Shown here: positions 4,484 through 5,260 of the stretch, piece by piece
How the letters are laid out: each line of letters opens with the position of its first letter
Position numbering within the stretch: position 1 is the stretch's first letter
Source of the DNA: Desulfobulbaceae bacterium
GTDB taxonomy: Bacteria > Desulfobacterota > Desulfobulbia > Desulfobulbales > Desulfocapsaceae
Assembly: GCA_003509305.1 (NCBI GenBank)
Contig: DOMU01000160.1
Span: 1 to 5,260 of the forward strand
DNA length: 5,260 bases
Direction: 5' to 3'
Translations under genes and position numbers: made by a program
Notes under the pieces: model-generated
What the model saw: only the letters and a program-made list of their open reading frames with translations
Database searches by the model: none
What the model was told of the DNA's origin: nothing

Positions 4484-5260
4484 ATGCACTATTCTCTTTT
4501 CTTTGTTGTCAGTGTTTTTGCCCTGTTGTCCGGTCCACTCACCGCCCTTGCCGCCACGCCTCCTGACACGGGCGACAAGGCTGGTCACGATGGCGGTGTC
4601 GAGTGGCATCAGGTGCGGGAGTGGAAAACCGAGGGCCAGCCGCTCGATGTGGTCCATTCTCTTGACGGGCGGCTGGTGTATATTCTGAATGATCAGAAGC
4701 GGGTGCTGGTGTACAGCGGTGACGGTAAGCTGCTTGGCAAAGTCGCGGTTGACAACGGTGTCAGTGCCATCGACATTGAGCCGCGCGGCGAGGCGCTGTA
4801 TCTCGTCAATAAAAAAACCAAAACCTTCACCACGCTGGCCATGAGTTTCATCACTGACAGTATCGACATCAGTGGCGCGCCGGCAAAAGGCCCGGTGGAC
4901 GCCCCGGTGACGATCATCGTTTTCACCGACTTTCAGTGCCCTTACTGCATCCAGTTGGAGCCGATATTGAACGATGCTTTCGAGAAAAATAAGGACAAGG
5001 TGAAATTGGTCTTCAAGAATTTCCCGCTGCCGATGCATCCGATGGCCGACCCGGCCCATCGCGCCGCCTGGGCCGCCGGTCAGCAGGGCAAATTCTGGGA
5101 ATTTCATGACCGCCTGTTCCAAAGCCCACAACTGACTGAGGCGGTGATCGAGGCCATCGCTAAAGAGCTTAAACTGAATATGGGACGGTTCAGAACCGAC
5201 ATGGCATCGACGGCGGCGAAAAAGCGTATTGCCCAGGACATCGTTGATGGCGAAAACGCG
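4484..5260 (+). CDS. Secreted DsbA-like thiol oxidoreductase with propeller-like N-terminal region (3' end outside window)
   Basis: ATG 4484 opens 259 codons with no stop before the edge; AGAGG six nt upstream supports this start. Residues 1-23 form a hydrophobic signal peptide ending in ALA, though its only early polar or basic residue is His2, with no Lys or Arg. Residues about 40-125 hold two similar beta-rich units (52-89 and 92-122: 'S-x-DGRLVYILN...VLVYSGDGKLLGKV' and 'EPRGEALYLVN...TFTTL') that look like blades of a beta-propeller. A DsbA/thioredoxin-4 fold follows: APVTIIVFTDFQCPYC with the redox pair C152/C155, VKLVFKNFPL, and the inserted helical part QGKFWEFHDRLFQ. The cis-proline loop and C-terminus lie beyond the window. 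It should act on thiols in the periplasm, as oxidase or isomerase; the direction is not readable here. The fold is certain; the role of the N-terminal part is unknown. Confidence 0.93.
   Translation, partial: MHYSLFFVVSVFALLSGPLTALAATPPDTGDKAGHDGGVEWHQVREWKTEGQPLDVVHSLDGRLVYILNDQKRVLVYSGDGKLLGKVAVDNGVSAIDIEPRGEALYLVNKKTKTFTTLAMSFITDSIDISGAPAKGPVDAPVTIIVFTDFQCPYCIQLEPILNDAFEKNKDKVKLVFKNFPLPMHPMADPAHRAAWAAGQQGKFWEFHDRLFQSPQLTEAVIEAIAKELKLNMGRFRTDMASTAAKKRIAQDIVDGENA

Noticed and set aside
4430..5131. A 233-codon open frame on the minus strand opposite the DsbA-like gene
   Set aside because: The plus strand encodes an unmistakable signal peptide and CPYC thioredoxin fold; the antisense frame has no recognisable motif.

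Overview
The window looks like a stretch of Gram-negative bacterial chromosome at roughly 55-57% GC (estimated by eye). The protein styles fit Desulfuromonadia/Geobacter-like Desulfobacterota best: a short KamA-family radical SAM enzyme, a CspA-like protein, and a periplasmic CPYC thioredoxin-fold protein with a propeller-like N-terminal part. This placement is inference from family resemblance; no marker gene fixes it.

Layout, left to right. (1) Positions 1-842 (+) hold the 3' end of a class A penicillin-binding protein, covering most of its transpeptidase domain. (2) Positions 823-2160 (-) encode a 445-residue membrane protein that converges on the PBP gene and overlaps it by 20 bp. It carries two CDP-alcohol phosphatidyltransferase domains in tandem, the first PgsA-like and the second PssA-like. 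(3) Positions 2161-2644 hold no convincing gene over the left part, then a promoter and leader for a cold-shock gene. That leader has a 14-bp perfect palindrome and an element resembling the E. coli cold box. (4) Positions 2645-2845 (+) encode a 66-residue CspA-family protein, followed by a strong intrinsic terminator. (5) Positions 2958-3116 (+) hold a short ORF that resembles only the N-terminus of a DNA methyltransferase and stops before the catalytic motif; it looks like a gene remnant. (6) Positions 3139-4197 (+) encode a KamA/EpmB-type radical SAM lysine 2,3-aminomutase. (7) Positions 4227-4311 (-) hold a tRNA-Leu(UAG) gene with encoded CCA; its probable terminator lies inside the 3' end of the aminomutase gene. 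(8) Positions 4484-5260 (+) encode a secreted DsbA-like thiol oxidoreductase that runs off the window.

These are mostly separate transcription units rather than one operon. The PBP, the phospholipid synthase and the periplasmic disulfide protein all serve the cell envelope, but strand changes and terminators argue against co-transcription. The items most worth a second look are the fused two-domain phosphatidyltransferase with a variant second motif, the methyltransferase remnant just upstream of the aminomutase, and the cold-box-like csp leader. I saw no CRISPR array, transposase or obvious defence system.
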